The notes beneath the pieces are model-generated. The model had not been told where the DNA came from and did not search any database. It was given only the letters and a program-made list of their open reading frames with translations. The position numbers and the translations under genes are program-made. A DNA stretch of 64,000 nucleotides from Flavihumibacter fluminis (lineage in GTDB: Bacteria; Bacteroidota; Bacteroidia; Chitinophagales; Chitinophagaceae). This document shows positions 53,401 through 63,341 of the stretch, in pieces; within the stretch, counting starts at the first letter, position 1; each line of letters opens with the position of its first letter. Where the stretch lies: the NCBI RefSeq assembly GCF_021491375.1, contig NZ_JAKEVY010000001.1, positions 1,195,001 to 1,259,000 on the forward strand. The letters are read 5' to 3'.

Positions 53401-54225
53401 TTAAACCACTTTTACGGCAGTTAATTCCAAGGGGTCCTGATTCAGTAACTGACAAAGTGCGCCGTATAAGGCAGGTTCACAGGTTTTCAACAAAAGGGGC
53501 TTTTCAAAAAACGTCTCGACGGAAACTGCCCAGAATTCGTGAAAATTGGTGGCGGCATAGCGGTCAAGGACGGAATCTTCTCCATTCCTCATACGTGTAA
53601 GTATCGGATAGGCCGCTTTCGCGTATTCTTTGAATTTGGTGCGGAAACTTTTCTCCATGGTAGTTCTGCCCATCATTGCGCCATAGGTAAGCGCATGTGC
53701 CATTTCATGTAATCCTACGTTGTGGCCATCATCATATTCCTGGTATCCGTGAAAAAAATGATCCCAGCTTAGGTATATTCCCTGCAGACTTACATGGCCC
53801 TGGAAAGCCTGTTTGTGCCAGTGAACCTGGTAGGCAGATCCGGAAACATAGATTTTTTCAAAAAAATCCAGGCGAAAATCCGTCAGTCCGAATGTCAGTT
53901 GCACCGCTGCGGCGCTGATCAGGAGCGGAATCATGGGATCCGGCTCCAGGTCAATATATTTAAACTCTTTATACCGCATGAAATCCATCACTCTTCGAAG
54001 GAAGCGGGCCTGGTTGTCTAAACTGAGCGACCGGTAATAGATATTGTGGGTTCGAAGCCAGTCGTGGTGCTGGGCCCACTCGGGCAACAGGGATCCGGAG
54101 CCTTCCGGCGCAGGATGATTGCTGTCGCGGTCGAGTCGCCGGTAATCATAGCGAATTCGCTCCCAGCTCCAGATCAGAAAAACCAGGAGGCTGCTTCCGC
54201 CCAATATGGTAATTACGGTAATCAT
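53401..54225 (-). CDS. MtfA-like zinc peptidase (M90), second of a tandem pair
   Basis: A 274-residue paralogue of the gene at 52381, with membrane segment [13 protein letters not shown] near the start. Zinc motif HEMAH at 173-177 ([20 protein letters not shown]) and third ligand candidate in [13 protein letters not shown]. The two proteins share the spacing [12 protein letters not shown]-like / YLSWHNFLEGIR before the zinc site. I start at ATG 54225; the longer frame to 54330 would overlap aspS. It is divergent from aspS. Confidence 0.9.
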   Translation of the reverse strand: MITVITILGGSSLLVFLIWSWERIRYDYRRLDRDSNHPAPEGSGSLLPEWAQHHDWLRTHNIYYRSLSLDNQARFLRRVMDFMRYKEFKYIDLEPDPMIPLLISAAAVQLTFGLTDFRLDFFEKIYVSGSAYQVHWHKQAFQGHVSLQGIYLSWDHFFHGYQEYDDGHNVGLHEMAHALTYGAMMGRTTMEKSFRTKFKEYAKAAYPILTRMRNGEDSVLDRYAATNFHEFWAVSVETFFEKPLLLKTCEPALYGALCQLLNQDPLELTAVKVV

Positions 54226-54269
54226 GTTACATTTGCACCTCAGCAACAAACCGAAAATATAAATTCTAT

Positions 54270-56093
54270 ATGTATAGATCGCATACTTGTGGGGAATTAA
54301 ATGCAAATGCCATAGGAAAAGAAGTGACACTGGCAGGATGGGTACAAACGGTTCGTAAATTCGGCAGCATCACCTTCGTGGATTTGCGCGACAGATATGG
54401 GATCACACAATTGTTATTCGGAGAAACACTAACCCCGCAGCTGGATAACCAACCATTAGGAAGAGAGTATGTACTGCAGGTAACTGGAAAAGTGATTGAA
54501 CGAACCAGCAAAAATAAAAACCTGGCAACCGGTGATATTGAAATTGATGTAACCAGTTTCACCATTCTGAATAAAGCAGCTACACCTCCCTTTACCATCC
54601 AGGATGATACAGATGGCGGAGATGATCTTCGCATGAAATACCGTTATCTCGATTTACGTCGGAATGCGGTAAAACGCAACCTTGAATTGCGGTATGCAGT
54701 GAATCGCTCCGCACGTAATTATCTCCATGAGAACAACTTCATGGATATTGAAACGCCATTTCTGATTAAGAGCACACCGGAAGGCGCCCGTGATTTTGTG
54801 GTGCCCTCCCGTATGAACCCCGGACAATTTTATGCGCTGCCACAGAGCCCGCAAACCTTCAAGCAGTTGCTGATGGTAAGCGGATACGATCGTTATTACC
54901 AGGTAGTTAAATGTTTTCGCGATGAGGACCTGCGGGCCGACCGTCAGCCGGAATTCACACAGATTGACTGCGAAATGAGCTTTGTAGAGCAGGAAGATAT
55001 CCTGCAAATGTTTGAGGGATTGATTAAGCGCATATTCAAGGACGTTAGAAACATCGATTATACGGAAACTGTTCAGCGCATGACCTGGAACGATGCCATG
55101 CTGAAATATGGTAACGACAAACCGGATATCCGTTTTGGCATGGAGCTGGCAAACCTGAAAACTGTTTTTGAGGCACAGACAGGAGATGCAGCTGCACTGG
55201 AAATATTTGAGGCAAGTGGATTTAAAGTATTTAATGAGGCGGAAACGGTGCTGGCAATTGCCGTACCAGGTGCTGCTGACTATACCCGCAAACAGGTAGA
55301 CGAGCTAACGGAATGGGTTAAACGTCCACAGATCGGCATGAACGGACTGGTTTATATCCGTTGTGGTGCTGATGGCAGTTTTAAGAGCTCTGTAGATAAG
55401 TTCTTTAATGAAGAACAACTCAAAACGATCGCGGGTATTGCTGCTGCACAACCGGGCGACCTGGTACTAATACTGGCAGGCCGTGAAGAAAGAACCCGCA
55501 AGGCAATAAGTGAATTGAGGCTTGAGCTGGGTGAGCGTCTGGGGTTGCGACGTAAGGATGAGTTCAAATTATTGTGGGTATTGGATTTCCCGCTGTTTGA
55601 ATATTCGGAGGAAGAAAATCGCTGGGTGGCAAGACACCATCCCTTTACTTCGCCCAAGCCGGATCATATCTCCGTTATGATTGAAAATGATCCGGAAATC
55701 AGGGATGCCGCCAACTACTTACAACATCCGTATGCGAATATCAAGGCCAATGCCTATGATATGGTGCTGAACGGAAATGAAATCGGTGGTGGTTCTATCC
55801 GGATTTTCCAGCGTGAGCTTCAGGAGAAAATGTTTGCAGCCCTGGGCATGAGTAAGGAAGAAGCACTGCATAAGTTTGGCTTCCTGCTGGGCGCCTTTGA
55901 ATACGGCGCACCGCCGCATGGGGGTATCGCTTTTGGATTCGATCGTCTTTGCGCCATCCTGGGTGGATCCGAAAGCATCCGTGATTTCATCGCTTTCCCG
56001 AAAAACAATTCCGGCCGTGATGTGATGCTGGATGCTCCGGCAGCTATCGACGACAAACAACTTACCGAGTTAAGTATCAAATTAAATGCCTGA
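54270..56093 (+). CDS. aspS: Aspartyl-tRNA synthetase
   Basis: A 607-residue class IIb synthetase. OB-fold anticodon domain (1-110: [20 protein letters not shown]), class II motif 1 region near [20 protein letters not shown], motif 2 [20 protein letters not shown], the bacterial insertion GAD domain (about 290-410), motif 3 [15 protein letters not shown]. Full-length and complete. Divergent from the MtfA-like gene across 44 bp, followed 21 nt later by a small membrane-protein gene. Discriminating versus non-discriminating type cannot be told by eye. Confidence 0.97.
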   Translation: MYRSHTCGELNANAIGKEVTLAGWVQTVRKFGSITFVDLRDRYGITQLLFGETLTPQLDNQPLGREYVLQVTGKVIERTSKNKNLATGDIEIDVTSFTILNKAATPPFTIQDDTDGGDDLRMKYRYLDLRRNAVKRNLELRYAVNRSARNYLHENNFMDIETPFLIKSTPEGARDFVVPSRMNPGQFYALPQSPQTFKQLLMVSGYDRYYQVVKCFRDEDLRADRQPEFTQIDCEMSFVEQEDILQMFEGLIKRIFKDVRNIDYTETVQRMTWNDAMLKYGNDKPDIRFGMELANLKTVFEAQTGDAAALEIFEASGFKVFNEAETVLAIAVPGAADYTRKQVDELTEWVKRPQIGMNGLVYIRCGADGSFKSSVDKFFNEEQLKTIAGIAAAQPGDLVLILAGREERTRKAISELRLELGERLGLRRKDEFKLLWVLDFPLFEYSEEENRWVARHHPFTSPKPDHISVMIENDPEIRDAANYLQHPYANIKANAYDMVLNGNEIGGGSIRIFQRELQEKMFAALGMSKEEALHKFGFLLGAFEYGAPPHGGIAFGFDRLCAILGGSESIRDFIAFPKNNSGRDVMLDAPAAIDDKQLTELSIKLNA

Positions 56094-56114
56094 TTTTTTT
56101 CGCGCACGACAATC

Positions 56115-56627
56115 ATGAAAAAGCTCATCTTTTACAGAATATTGACCTATTTGCTGCTTGCGATCGCCGGAGTCATCTCCTTCTTTATTTTTGGCGGATT
56201 GTTGGCAGCATTGGCCAATCCCGTTATGCTCTTCTTTGTTTTCCTGTTGGTGTGCGTAGTGATTTACAGCTATTGCAGTTTCCGCTTCCTAAGCCGCGGG
56301 ATAGATGCCCATATGTATTGCAAACCCGCCCTGCGCGATCTGATCCGCGTAAACGGAATTGGCACCCTGGTGCTGGGAGGTATGATCTTCATCAACGCAC
56401 TGGTATTGAAAATGAAACCGGAAATGTTGAATATGGTCATAGAACAGGCGGTATCCATGCAAAAGGAAGAAGTAGAAGGAATGGAAGAAATGATGTACTC
56501 CGCCATGAAGAGCATGCTCAATTTCCTGCTGGTTTATGGTCTGGTACTCCTGATTCATGTTTCAATGACGTTCCGGCTCCTAAAACAGCATGCAGATGCT
56601 TTTGACACCCCTGCCGGCCAGAAGTAA
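56115..56627 (+). CDS. Four-span membrane protein of unknown function
   Basis: A 170-residue protein with four hydrophobic segments (LTYLLLAIAGVISFFIFGG, NPVMLFFVFLLVCVVIYS, IGTLVLGGMIFINALV, LNFLLVYGLVLLIHVSM). An acidic/methionine-rich stretch EEVEGMEEMMYSAMKSM lies between spans 3 and 4. No family is recognised. It is 21 nt after aspS and before a terminator hairpin, so it probably shares the aspS mRNA. Confidence 0.82.
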   Translation: MKKLIFYRILTYLLLAIAGVISFFIFGGLLAALANPVMLFFVFLLVCVVIYSYCSFRFLSRGIDAHMYCKPALRDLIRVNGIGTLVLGGMIFINALVLKMKPEMLNMVIEQAVSMQKEEVEGMEEMMYSAMKSMLNFLLVYGLVLLIHVSMTFRLLKQHADAFDTPAGQK

Positions 56628-56657
56628 GCCGGAGTTCCAAATACCATACTGAATCGT

Positions 56658-56665
56658 TATATTTG
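56658..56665 (+). promoter_or_regulatory. Possible -7 box upstream of the ATP-grasp operon
   Basis: TATATTTG fits TAnnTTTG. A transcript started here would begin near 56671 and thus with the hairpin 56672-56704. TTCC instead of TTTG lies 19 nt upstream. Confidence 0.45.
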
Positions 56666-56671
56666 AAATAC

Positions 56672-56704
56672 AGGTTGCTTGCTCCATACGTGGGGCAGCA
56701 ACCT
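56672..56704 (+). terminator. Terminator-like hairpin between aspS unit and ATP-grasp operon
   Basis: Stem AGGTTGCT / AGCAACCT extended inward by GC.CC/GG.GC, followed by seven T. It ends the aspS-membrane protein unit, or acts as an attenuator at the 5' end of the ATP-grasp transcript, whose ATG follows 23 nt later. Confidence 0.82.
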
Positions 56705-56726
56705 TTTTTTATCTATAACCAAAACT

Positions 56727-58172
56727 ATGCTCGAACAATCTGTTTTCAGCAACTACTGTATGGTGCCCATGAGTTGGGATGAAATGTGTGATGGATCCCA
56801 GGTACGGCCGCCTTATCAACAGGTATTTGAAACCTTAAATCAACTCAGTGCCGGCAGCCTGAACGACAAAGATCGCCTCGCGAGTGAGTTGTTCATGAGC
56901 CAGGGGATCACCTTTACCGTGTACAGCGACAATGAAGGCATTGAACGCATTTTCCCATTTGACATCATTCCCCGCATCATTCCCGGAAACGAATGGGATC
57001 AGATTGAAGCAGGCATCACCCAGCGCCTGAAAGCCTTGAATCTTTTTCTGAGAGATATCTACACTGATCAGCAGATTTTGAAAGACGGCATCATCCCTGC
57101 CGAACTGATTGCTTCCTGTCCACATTATACCAGGGAAGTGTTCGGCATTCGTGTGCCGCATGATATTTTTGTACATATTGCCGGTATTGATCTGATCAGA
57201 GGTCAGGATGGCTCTTATTATGTTTTGGAGGATAACCTGCGGACTCCTTCCGGCGTATCCTACATGCTGGAAAACCGGGAAGTTACCAAACGCATTTTCC
57301 CCGAAATGCTCACTTCCAACAAAGTGCGAATGGTAAACAATTACCCGCTGGAACTTTATAACGTCCTGGTATCACTTGCCCCAAGGCAGATCGCGCATCC
57401 TACGGTGGTTTTACTTACTCCCGGTGTTTTTAACTCCGCTTATTATGAACACACATTTTTAGCCAGGTCGATGGGCATCCCGCTGGTGGAAGGCCGTGAT
57501 CTGGTAGTAGACAACCACAAAGTATACATGAAAACCACACTGGGACTCCAACAGGTGGATGTGATCTATCGCCGGATTGATGATGAGTACATGGATCCGC
57601 TTGTTTTTCGTCACGATAGCGCATTGGGCATTCCAGGCATTCTTGGAGCTTATCGAAAGGGAAATATTGCCCTGGTAAATGCAATTGGCAATGGCGTGGC
57701 TGACGACAAGGCAGTGTATGCCTATGTACCCGCCATGATCCGTTACTACCTGAATGAAGAGCCGATCCTGTCCAATGTTCCTACCTACCAGCTGGCCGAC
57801 CCTGATGCCAGAAAATTTACATTTGACCATATCCGTGAAATGGTAATCAAACGTACCAATCAGTCGGGCGGTTATGGCATGCTCATGGGCAATTCAGCCA
57901 CCGATGAAGAAATTCACAGCATGATACAATCCGTTGAAGAAGACCCGCGCAACTTTATTGCTCAACCGATTATTCGTCTCTCCACCGTCCCTTGTTTTAT
58001 CAACAACCGATTTGAGCCTCGACACGTAGATCTGCGACCCTTTGCGTTATTCGGTCCGGGCGGCGTCAAAATTGTACCCGGTGGCCTGACCCGCGTTGCC
58101 TTACGGGAAGGCTCACTCGTAGTTAATTCCTCACAGGGCGGAGGCAGTAAAGACACCTGGATCATCAACTAA
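56727..58172 (+). CDS. Circularly permuted type 2 ATP-grasp protein
   Basis: A 481-residue enzyme of the CP-ATP-grasp type 2 (DUF404/407) family. Recognised by IPFDIIPRIIPGNEWDQIEAG-like opening (FPFDIIPRIIPGNEWDQIE), then IDLIRGQDGSYYVLEDNLRT, GVSYMLENREV, and the C-terminal KRTNQSGGYGMLMG and STVPCFINNRFEPRHVDLRP. ATP-grasp folds ligate carboxylates to amines or thiols. It is the first of three tightly spaced genes (ATP-grasp, alpha-E, transglutaminase) that occur together in many bacteria and are predicted to make or modify a peptide; product unknown. Start at ATG 56727. Confidence 0.95.
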   Translation: MLEQSVFSNYCMVPMSWDEMCDGSQVRPPYQQVFETLNQLSAGSLNDKDRLASELFMSQGITFTVYSDNEGIERIFPFDIIPRIIPGNEWDQIEAGITQRLKALNLFLRDIYTDQQILKDGIIPAELIASCPHYTREVFGIRVPHDIFVHIAGIDLIRGQDGSYYVLEDNLRTPSGVSYMLENREVTKRIFPEMLTSNKVRMVNNYPLELYNVLVSLAPRQIAHPTVVLLTPGVFNSAYYEHTFLARSMGIPLVEGRDLVVDNHKVYMKTTLGLQQVDVIYRRIDDEYMDPLVFRHDSALGIPGILGAYRKGNIALVNAIGNGVADDKAVYAYVPAMIRYYLNEEPILSNVPTYQLADPDARKFTFDHIREMVIKRTNQSGGYGMLMGNSATDEEIHSMIQSVEEDPRNFIAQPIIRLSTVPCFINNRFEPRHVDLRPFALFGPGGVKIVPGGLTRVALREGSLVVNSSQGGGSKDTWIIN

Positions 58173-58190
58173 ACAACCTTAGAAACATCT

Positions 58191-59132
58191 ATGTTAAGCA
58201 GATTAGCAGACTCCTTATACTGGCTCAACCGTTATCTCGAAAGAAGCGATGCCATCTTACGTATCCTGCATGTGAACTATACCTTATGGCTTGATAAAGG
58301 TGATCATGCTGTTCATTTCTGGCCACAACTGACCAATATGTTCAGTACAGCAGCTGAAGCAAAAAAAGAATTCTTCGATCAGCATCCACTGCAATTGGTA
58401 CAACACCTGATCTATGATACTTCCAACGGAAATTCCATCCGAGCGATGGTAATACGGGCAAGGGAAAATGCAAGAGGCGCACAGGACCATATAACGAAAG
58501 AAGTTTGGGAACAGGTGAACCAGTTTTACCACCTGATCAACAATCCCCTGTTACAACAAAAACTGATGCGAAACGATGCGCTGAATGTATTGGCTGAACT
58601 AGGCACCCAAATGACACTCTACACCGGTATTACTGACAGCACAATGCCCCGGAATATGGGATGGAATTTTATGACCCTGGGGAAATTCATGGAAAGAGCA
58701 GTTATCAGTATAGAACTGGCAGACCGCTTTTTTGCTGAGGTTGATTATTCGCTTGAACAATCAAGAGATGTCCTGTTCTGGCGAACCTTGCTGCTCTCCT
58801 TGTCGGGATATGAATTATACCTGAAAACCTACCGTAGTCCTTACCATAACCAGCATGTAGCTTCGCAGGTATTGTTCAGTAAACAGTTCACCCGTTCAGC
58901 CAGTTATTGTTTCGACCGCATTGGCTTTTACCTGGATAAAGTAATAAAAGACAATTACAGTGAAGAAGCAGGTAGCCTTTACCGTGAGTTTGGCAGACTG
59001 CATAGTAAAATTGAATACGCCGATTTATCGGTATTAAAGGAAAAAGGATTACAACAATATATGCAGGAAATAAAACGCGACCTGTTTGATTTCAACCAGC
59101 GTTTCAGTCAGCTCTTCTTTTCATACGCTTAA
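58191..59132 (+). CDS. Alpha-E domain protein
   Basis: A 313-residue all-helical protein of the alpha-E family (DUF403), with start LSRLADSLYWLNRYLERSDAI and motif IRAMVIRARENARGAQDHIT. Near the middle GWNFMTLGKFMERAVISIEL is conserved. No catalytic residues are known. It lies 18 nt after the ATP-grasp gene and 8 nt before the transglutaminase gene and should act with both. In some bacteria ATP-grasp and alpha-E are fused, supporting a physical complex. Confidence 0.95.
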   Translation: MLSRLADSLYWLNRYLERSDAILRILHVNYTLWLDKGDHAVHFWPQLTNMFSTAAEAKKEFFDQHPLQLVQHLIYDTSNGNSIRAMVIRARENARGAQDHITKEVWEQVNQFYHLINNPLLQQKLMRNDALNVLAELGTQMTLYTGITDSTMPRNMGWNFMTLGKFMERAVISIELADRFFAEVDYSLEQSRDVLFWRTLLLSLSGYELYLKTYRSPYHNQHVASQVLFSKQFTRSASYCFDRIGFYLDKVIKDNYSEEAGSLYREFGRLHSKIEYADLSVLKEKGLQQYMQEIKRDLFDFNQRFSQLFFSYA

Positions 59133-59140
59133 CTTAGCTC

Positions 59141-60085
59141 ATGCCAACATTTAAGATACATCATATCACCAGTTACGAATACGATCGCCCAGTTACCGAA
59201 AGCCATAACGAAATCCGGATCTTCCCTTATGCCTGCGAAGAGCAGGAAATACTGGAGCATGACCTGCAGATTACCGGAAATCCCTCTATGTTGAACTACA
59301 CCGATTACTGGGGCAACCGCATCGGGCAATTCAATCTTAACCAGGCACATTCGGAACTGGTCATAGAGAGTAAACTGGTGGTTCGTACCAAGGTTCCGGT
59401 GGACCGTACCTTGGTGTACAATACGGGCTTCGAACAGTTGCAACAGGAGATCAGTCAATCCTTGCATTTATTGGAATTAACCAAACCGGAATTGATACAG
59501 CGCCAGGAAGCCATACAGGAAATCGTTCGCCAAATTTACCAGCCCTGGAAATCCGTTGCCGCTACCGTTCAGGACTGCAGCCAGTTTATATATCAATATT
59601 TTCAATACATCAAAGGCATCACGGATATCGAAACAACAGTAGATCAGATCATCGAACATCGCTCGGGCGTTTGCCAGGATTTTGCCCATGTCATGTTGCA
59701 GGTCCTGCGAACCCTGAAGATCCCGAGCCGATATGTAAGCGGCTATATCTGTCCGAATAAAAACGGCTTACGCGGTGAAGGTGCCACACATGCCTGGGTG
59801 GAAAGCTGGATACCAAATTATGGCTGGAGTGGGATTGACCCCACCAACAATATCTGGGTCAGTAATACCCATGTAAAACTGGCAGTAGGCCGAAATTTCT
59901 CCGACTGTTCACCCGTAAAAGGAACTTTTAAAGGTCCGGCTCATCAAAACCTGTATGTATATGTTTCGGTTGGTTATGAAGATGGTCATCGCTTTGAAGA
60001 ACGGAACCAGGTAAATACGCCCCCCGGCAATGGCAACCAGGATTTCCGGCCAACAGTAGATCAGGCCGGCAGACACCAGCAATAG
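59141..60085 (+). CDS. Transglutaminase-like cysteine protein
   Basis: A 314-residue protein with N-terminal bacterial transglutaminase-associated domain (KIHHITSYEYDRPVTESHNE) and a transglutaminase-like core with catalytic triad Cys178 (GVCQDFAH), His217 (ATHAWVESW) and Asp233 (GIDPTNN). No signal peptide is visible, so it acts in the cytosol like its partners. It is the third gene of the ATP-grasp trio and may act as a peptidase or transferase on the ligase product (inference). Confidence 0.95.
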   Translation: MPTFKIHHITSYEYDRPVTESHNEIRIFPYACEEQEILEHDLQITGNPSMLNYTDYWGNRIGQFNLNQAHSELVIESKLVVRTKVPVDRTLVYNTGFEQLQQEISQSLHLLELTKPELIQRQEAIQEIVRQIYQPWKSVAATVQDCSQFIYQYFQYIKGITDIETTVDQIIEHRSGVCQDFAHVMLQVLRTLKIPSRYVSGYICPNKNGLRGEGATHAWVESWIPNYGWSGIDPTNNIWVSNTHVKLAVGRNFSDCSPVKGTFKGPAHQNLYVYVSVGYEDGHRFEERNQVNTPPGNGNQDFRPTVDQAGRHQQ

Positions 60086-60109
60086 AATGGTATAATCCGG
60101 CTATTCCAG

Positions 60110-60117
60110 TACATTTG
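60110..60117 (+). promoter_or_regulatory. Possible -7 box for rarA
   Basis: TACATTTG fits TAnnTTTG and ends 18 nt before the rarA ATG. No TTTG is seen 19 nt upstream. Confidence 0.5.
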
Positions 60118-60135
60118 TCCACTAAGATTTGTACC

Positions 60136-61398
60136 ATGCCGGTTCCATTAGCAGAGCGATTACGCCCCCACAAGCTGGATGAATTAATCGGGCAGGAACA
60201 CCTCACGGGAAAGGGCAGTATCCTGCGGAATGCCATTGAACAGGGAAAGGTTCCGTCCATGATATTATGGGGACCACCCGGTGTGGGCAAGACAACTATT
60301 GCCAATATCATTGCACATACACTGGATTGTCCATTTTATACCTTAAGTGCGATTTCATCCGGCGTAAAAGAAGTGCGTGAAGTAATCGAGCTGGCTAAAT
60401 CACAGGATCGCGCCATTTTATTTATCGACGAAATTCATCGCTTCAATAAATCGCAGCAGGATGCACTGTTGGGTGCAGTCGAGAAAGGCACCATTACCCT
60501 GATTGGCGCCACTACTGAAAATCCTTCTTTTGAAGTGAATAGTGCCTTACTAAGCAGGAGCCAGGTATATGTACTGAAAGCCTTGACTGAAAAGGCTATG
60601 ATTCAGTTGCTTCAGGACGCACTGAAACGGGATGAATGGTTACAGCAAAAACAGATTCAGTTAAAGGAAACAGCCGCCCTGATCCGGATTTCGGGTGGAG
60701 ATGCCCGTAAGTTACTGAATCTACTGGAGCTTGTGGTACAAGCGGCGGGTGATGCGAGCCCGGTAATAATCACCGATGAATGGGTGATGCAGGTAGCTCA
60801 ACAGAAAATCGCGCTCTACGATAAACAGGGAGAGCAGCATTATGATATTATTTCCGCGTTTATAAAATCTATTCGCGGCAGCGACCCTAACGGTGCTGTA
60901 TACTGGCTGGCGAGAATGCTTGCAGGAGGAGAAGATATCAAATTCATTGCCAGGCGGATGGTAATACTGGCTTCTGAGGACATTGGTAATGCCAATCCGA
61001 ATGCGTTGTTGTTAGCCAATGCCTGTTTCGATGCCGTTCACAAGATTGGCAACCCGGAAGCCAGGATTATTTTATCACAATGCGCGGTTTACCTGGCGGG
61101 ATCAGCTAAAAGCAATGCGAGTTACCTGGCAATAGATGAGGCCATCGCACTGGTGCAACAGCATGGTGATTTGCCGGTTCCCTTGCATTTGCGCAATGCT
61201 CCCACCAAACTGATGAAGAACCAGGGATATGGGAAGGGTTACCAGTATTCGCATGATTATGAATTGAATTTTTCGCCACAGGAATACCTGCCGGATGCGC
61301 TAAGCGGTCGCCCTATTTACAAACCCGGCAGGAATGCGAGAGAAGAGGAAATCCGTAAGTTCCTTAAACAAAGATGGAAGGATAAATACAACTATTAA
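60136..61398 (+). CDS. rarA: Replication-associated recombination protein A (AAA+ ATPase)
   Basis: A 420-residue AAA+ ATPase related to clamp loaders, acting at stalled forks. Walker [10 protein letters not shown] at 46-54, Walker [17 protein letters not shown], sensor 1 [20 protein letters not shown]. The C-terminal MgsA domain has [21 protein letters not shown]-like signature (shown in part: [18 protein letters not shown]). Start at ATG 60136 ([11 protein letters not shown]); the earlier in-frame TTG adds seven residues that overlap the promoter-like region. The M28 peptidase gene follows 13 nt later. Confidence 0.95.
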   Translation: MPVPLAERLRPHKLDELIGQEHLTGKGSILRNAIEQGKVPSMILWGPPGVGKTTIANIIAHTLDCPFYTLSAISSGVKEVREVIELAKSQDRAILFIDEIHRFNKSQQDALLGAVEKGTITLIGATTENPSFEVNSALLSRSQVYVLKALTEKAMIQLLQDALKRDEWLQQKQIQLKETAALIRISGGDARKLLNLLELVVQAAGDASPVIITDEWVMQVAQQKIALYDKQGEQHYDIISAFIKSIRGSDPNGAVYWLARMLAGGEDIKFIARRMVILASEDIGNANPNALLLANACFDAVHKIGNPEARIILSQCAVYLAGSAKSNASYLAIDEAIALVQQHGDLPVPLHLRNAPTKLMKNQGYGKGYQYSHDYELNFSPQEYLPDALSGRPIYKPGRNAREEEIRKFLKQRWKDKYNY

Positions 61399-61411
61399 TA
61401 ACTTTCCGGTT

Positions 61412-62761
61412 ATGAAAAAAGCTCTGATATTGTTAGCCTTAACGGCTGCAGGTTATGCAACTGTTGCGCAAACTATTGTAAGTCGCGACCCCCTGATTGA
61501 GAAAATGGTTTCACAGGTTTCTGCTGATTCATTACAAGCCTATATAGATCAGTTAGTGAAGTTTGGCACCCGCCATACCATGAGCTCTACTACAGACCCC
61601 AAACGGGGAATTGGGGCGGCCCGCAACTGGGTGGTTCAGAAATTCAACCAGTTTGCAGTTAAAACAAACGGAAGAATGACCGCCTATGTAGACACCACTA
61701 CCCTTCAGCCAGATGGTCGCCGTATTAATCAGCAGGTTAACCTGGGCAATGCTATGGCCGTATTAAAAGGTACCGATCCGAATGATAAGCGTATATTTTT
61801 AATCAGTGGTCATCTCGACAGCCGGGTTACAGACGTTATGAATGCAAAAGCGGATGCGCCTGGTGCCAATGATGATGCCAGTGGTGTAGCAGCAGTAATT
61901 GAATCTGCCAGAATTTTAAGTCAAACAGCGTATCCTGCGACCATCATTTTTGTTGCAGTAAGCGGGGAAGAGCAGGGTTTATTGGGTGCAGGTTTTCTCG
62001 CCGAAAAAGCCAAAAAAGAAAACTGGCAGATTGAAGCCGTTTTAAATAATGATATCATGGGCAGCAATAACAGCAATGAAACCAATATCATTGATAATAC
62101 CCGGCTGCGTGTGTTCAGTGAAGGACTTCCTGCCTACGAGCTTGATAAAAAAGCAGGATCCATTCGTGGTATGGGCCTGGAGAATGATGGCCCCTCCCGG
62201 CAGTTGGCACGATATGTAAAAGAAGTTGGAGAACGTTATGTGGATCATCTTGAAATCAAACTTATCTATCGCAACGATCGTTTCCTGAGAGGCGGTGATC
62301 ATACTCCCTTTGTGCAAAGAGGATTTGCTGCAGTCCGGATTACAGAAATGAACGAAAATTTTCTACACCAGCACCAGGATGTAAGAATAGAAAAAGGTGT
62401 GCAGTATGGCGATCTGCGTGAATTCATGGATTTCGAATACCTGAGAAAAAATACAGCTGTAAACCTCGCCTGCCTGGCGAATCTCGCGGGTGCACCGGGT
62501 GTTCCGGCAGAAGTGAAGATTGATGTAAAAAATCTTACCAACTCCAGCTATCTGTACTGGAAAGCTCCTGTAACAGGGAAAACCAAAGGCTATTATATAT
62601 TAATGAGAGAAACCAGTGAAGCTCATTGGCAGAAAAAAATATTTACAACAGAAACATCGATCCGTCTACCTTATTCCAAGGATAATTATTTTTTTGCGGT
62701 TCAATCGGTAAGTGAAAACGGACAGGAAAGTTTACCGGTAGTTCCAACCGTTGGGAGATAA
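61412..62761 (+). CDS. Exported M28 family zinc aminopeptidase
   Basis: A 449-residue exported peptidase with signal peptide (LILLALTAAGYATVAQ). Its five metal ligands are in place: His134 and nearby Asp in SGHLDSR, GANDDASGVA, VSGEEQGLLGA with the catalytic Glu pair, LNNDIMG, and a late His in GGDHTPFVQRGF. The C-terminal 90 residues are a fibronectin type III-like domain (PAEVKIDVKNLTNSSYLYW). It starts at ATG 61412, 13 nt after rarA; an upstream in-frame start lies within rarA. Probably trims peptides outside the inner membrane. Confidence 0.94.
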   Translation: MKKALILLALTAAGYATVAQTIVSRDPLIEKMVSQVSADSLQAYIDQLVKFGTRHTMSSTTDPKRGIGAARNWVVQKFNQFAVKTNGRMTAYVDTTTLQPDGRRINQQVNLGNAMAVLKGTDPNDKRIFLISGHLDSRVTDVMNAKADAPGANDDASGVAAVIESARILSQTAYPATIIFVAVSGEEQGLLGAGFLAEKAKKENWQIEAVLNNDIMGSNNSNETNIIDNTRLRVFSEGLPAYELDKKAGSIRGMGLENDGPSRQLARYVKEVGERYVDHLEIKLIYRNDRFLRGGDHTPFVQRGFAAVRITEMNENFLHQHQDVRIEKGVQYGDLREFMDFEYLRKNTAVNLACLANLAGAPGVPAEVKIDVKNLTNSSYLYWKAPVTGKTKGYYILMRETSEAHWQKKIFTTETSIRLPYSKDNYFFAVQSVSENGQESLPVVPTVGR

Positions 62762-62770
62762 AACAGCAAC

Positions 62771-63223
62771 ATGAAGATTCAATGGCAACTCAAATCCTTT
62801 GAGGAGTTAACCCCGCATCAGTTGTATCAATTATTAAGACTTCGAAGTGAAGTATTTGTAGTAGAACAGCAGTGCATCTTTCTCGATATGGATAATAAAG
62901 ACCAGCACTGCTTTCATTTATTGGGCTGGAAAGGGGAATTACTGGCAGCCTCTACCCGATTGGTGCCACCGGGAATTTCCTATCCCGAAATGTCTATCGG
63001 CAGGGTAGTAAGTTCTCCTCAGGTTCGGGGAACAGGGATTGGACGGGAACTGATGGAAGTATCTGTCAAAGCCTGTTACGAACTTTGGGGTAACGCTCCC
63101 ATTCGCATTGGAGCACAATGTTATCTGGAAAAATTTTATCAATCATTAGGCTTTGAGCCGGAAGGAGAAATCTACCTGGAAGATGGGATTCCTCACATAG
63201 AAATGGTAAAAATGCCATCGTAA
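62771..63223 (+). CDS. GNAT family acetyltransferase (ElaA-like)
   Basis: A 150-residue GNAT enzyme similar to E. coli ElaA: LYQLLRLRSEVFVVEQQC at the start, then RLVPPGISYPEMSIGRVVSS and the acetyl-CoA loop QVRGTGIGRELM, ending AQCYLEKFYQSLGFEPEGE. Acceptor unknown. It follows the M28 gene by 9 nt. The final motif with EDGIPHIEM is typical of the subfamily. Confidence 0.93.
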   Translation: MKIQWQLKSFEELTPHQLYQLLRLRSEVFVVEQQCIFLDMDNKDQHCFHLLGWKGELLAASTRLVPPGISYPEMSIGRVVSSPQVRGTGIGRELMEVSVKACYELWGNAPIRIGAQCYLEKFYQSLGFEPEGEIYLEDGIPHIEMVKMPS

Positions 63224-63341
63224 TATCGGAGCGTAGTTTTACGAAGGTTAAAAAAAAGATTACGAAGCTTATACGAGAGCCGACCAAACCTCGTTAATAG
63301 TAGTAATCCAAGTAACCGTTCGAAAACAAAATCTGATATTC

